DNA from: an uncultured Erysipelotrichaceae bacterium
Lineage (GTDB): Bacteria; Bacillota_I; Bacilli_A; Erysipelotrichales; Erysipelotrichaceae
Assembly (NCBI GenBank): GCA_934692455.1
Contig: CAKUTY010000007.1
Location: forward strand, 1-24,569
Length of the DNA: 24,569 nt
Direction: 5' to 3'
Shown piece after piece: positions 24,291 through 24,569 of this stretch. The first letter of the stretch is position 1; every line of letters begins with the position of its first letter. The notes under the pieces were generated by a model, which made no database searches, had not been told where the DNA came from, and saw nothing but the letters and a program-made list of their open reading frames with translations. The translations under genes were made by a program, and so were the position numbers.

Positions 24291-24569
24291 ATTAAGTATT
24301 ATTGTGCCTGTTTATAATGGCGAAAAGACTATTAAAAGAGCCATTGATTCTTTACTTAAACAAACTGTAGAAGTAGATATTATCGTGGTTAATGATGGTT
24401 CTATCGATAATACTGAAGGTATTGTTAAGGGATATAGTGAAAATAACATACATTATTTTTATAAAGGCAATGGTGGTATATCTGACGCAAGAAACTTCGG
24501 TATTAGTAAAGTTAATACTGAGTTTTTTGGCTTCTTAGATAGTGATGATTATGTAAAAGAAGATATGGC
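24283..24569 (+). CDS. GT2 glycosyltransferase, N-terminal part (3' truncated by window end)
   Basis: An open frame from ATG 24283 runs off the right edge, with 95 complete codons present. It is a GT-A fold GT2 enzyme: LSIIVPVYNGEKTI (4-17), VVNDGSIDNT (42-51), GNGGISDARN for the conserved G-x-S-x-A-R-N segment, and the catalytic LDSDDYV near residue 88. This is the group of capsule and O-antigen transferases, which add a sugar to the lipid-linked repeat in the cytoplasm. A strong ribosome site, AAGGAG (24273-24278), lies 4 nt before the ATG, and the first 8 bases overlap the end of the previous gene, so it is in the flippase unit. Confidence 0.92.
   Translation, partial: MNRLSIIVPVYNGEKTIKRAIDSLLKQTVEVDIIVVNDGSIDNTEGIVKGYSENNIHYFYKGNGGISDARNFGISKVNTEFFGFLDSDDYVKEDM

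Noticed and set aside
1..24569. Mycoplasma-type code (UGA = Trp), suggested by the very high AT content
   Set aside because: All genes are intact under the standard code, Trp is encoded by TGG at conserved sites, and TGA is used as a stop at 10076-10078.

Overview
The window is very AT-rich and densely coding, and it uses the standard code: Trp is TGG throughout and TGA occurs as a stop, which argues against the UGA=Trp Mollicutes. Gene content (YfhO-family proteins, a GT2 + DUF2304 pair, CsbB/GtrB-type GT2, Wzx- and Wzy-like proteins) points to a low-GC Bacillota lineage, perhaps an Erysipelotrichia-like or other gut-type anaerobe. That placement is inference. The region is the interior of a large cell-surface glycopolymer cluster. 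It carries no sugar-nucleotide genes, no initiating phosphoglycosyl transferase and no mobile element, and the longest gap between genes is only 77 bp.

Layout: (1) 1-6321, plus strand: tail of an unknown gene, a GT8 transferase, then a tight run of DPM-like GT2, DUF2304 protein, GT4, CsbB/GtrB-like GT2 and a ~660-aa polytopic protein (here 'family A', copy A1). (2) 6272-7828, minus: a solitary GT39/GT-C-like enzyme whose 3' end overlaps A1 tail-to-tail by 50 bp. (3) 7865-14139, plus: YfhO-like protein, A2, A3. (4) 14132-16411, minus: a second solitary YfhO-like protein, overlapping A3 tail-to-tail. (5) 16489-21249, plus: O-antigen polymerase/ligase-like protein, a second GT39-like enzyme and a further GT-C-like enzyme. 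(6) 21287-24569, plus: Wzx-type flippase, a second polymerase/ligase-like protein and the start of a GT2.

Working model (inference): cytoplasmic GT2/GT4/GT8 enzymes build lipid-linked repeat units and polyprenyl-phosphate sugars. The flippase exports the units, the two polymerase/ligase-like proteins join or attach them, and the GT-C-type proteins (two YfhO, two GT39-like, three family A, one other) add sugars outside the membrane from polyprenyl-phosphate donors. The GacI/GacJ/GacL and CsbB/YfhO systems are the known parallels.

The most unusual feature is regulatory. Almost every transcription-unit head lacks a Shine-Dalgarno sequence and instead has a -10 hexamer (five exact TATAAT, two TAAAAT, four with an extended-10 TGn) ending only 6-9 nt before the ATG, as expected for leaderless mRNAs. 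Most genes inside units have ordinary GAGG/AAGGAG-type sites. No intrinsic terminator is visible, including at the two convergent junctions. The family A paralogs look like an under-described GT-C-type family with their own conserved motifs.
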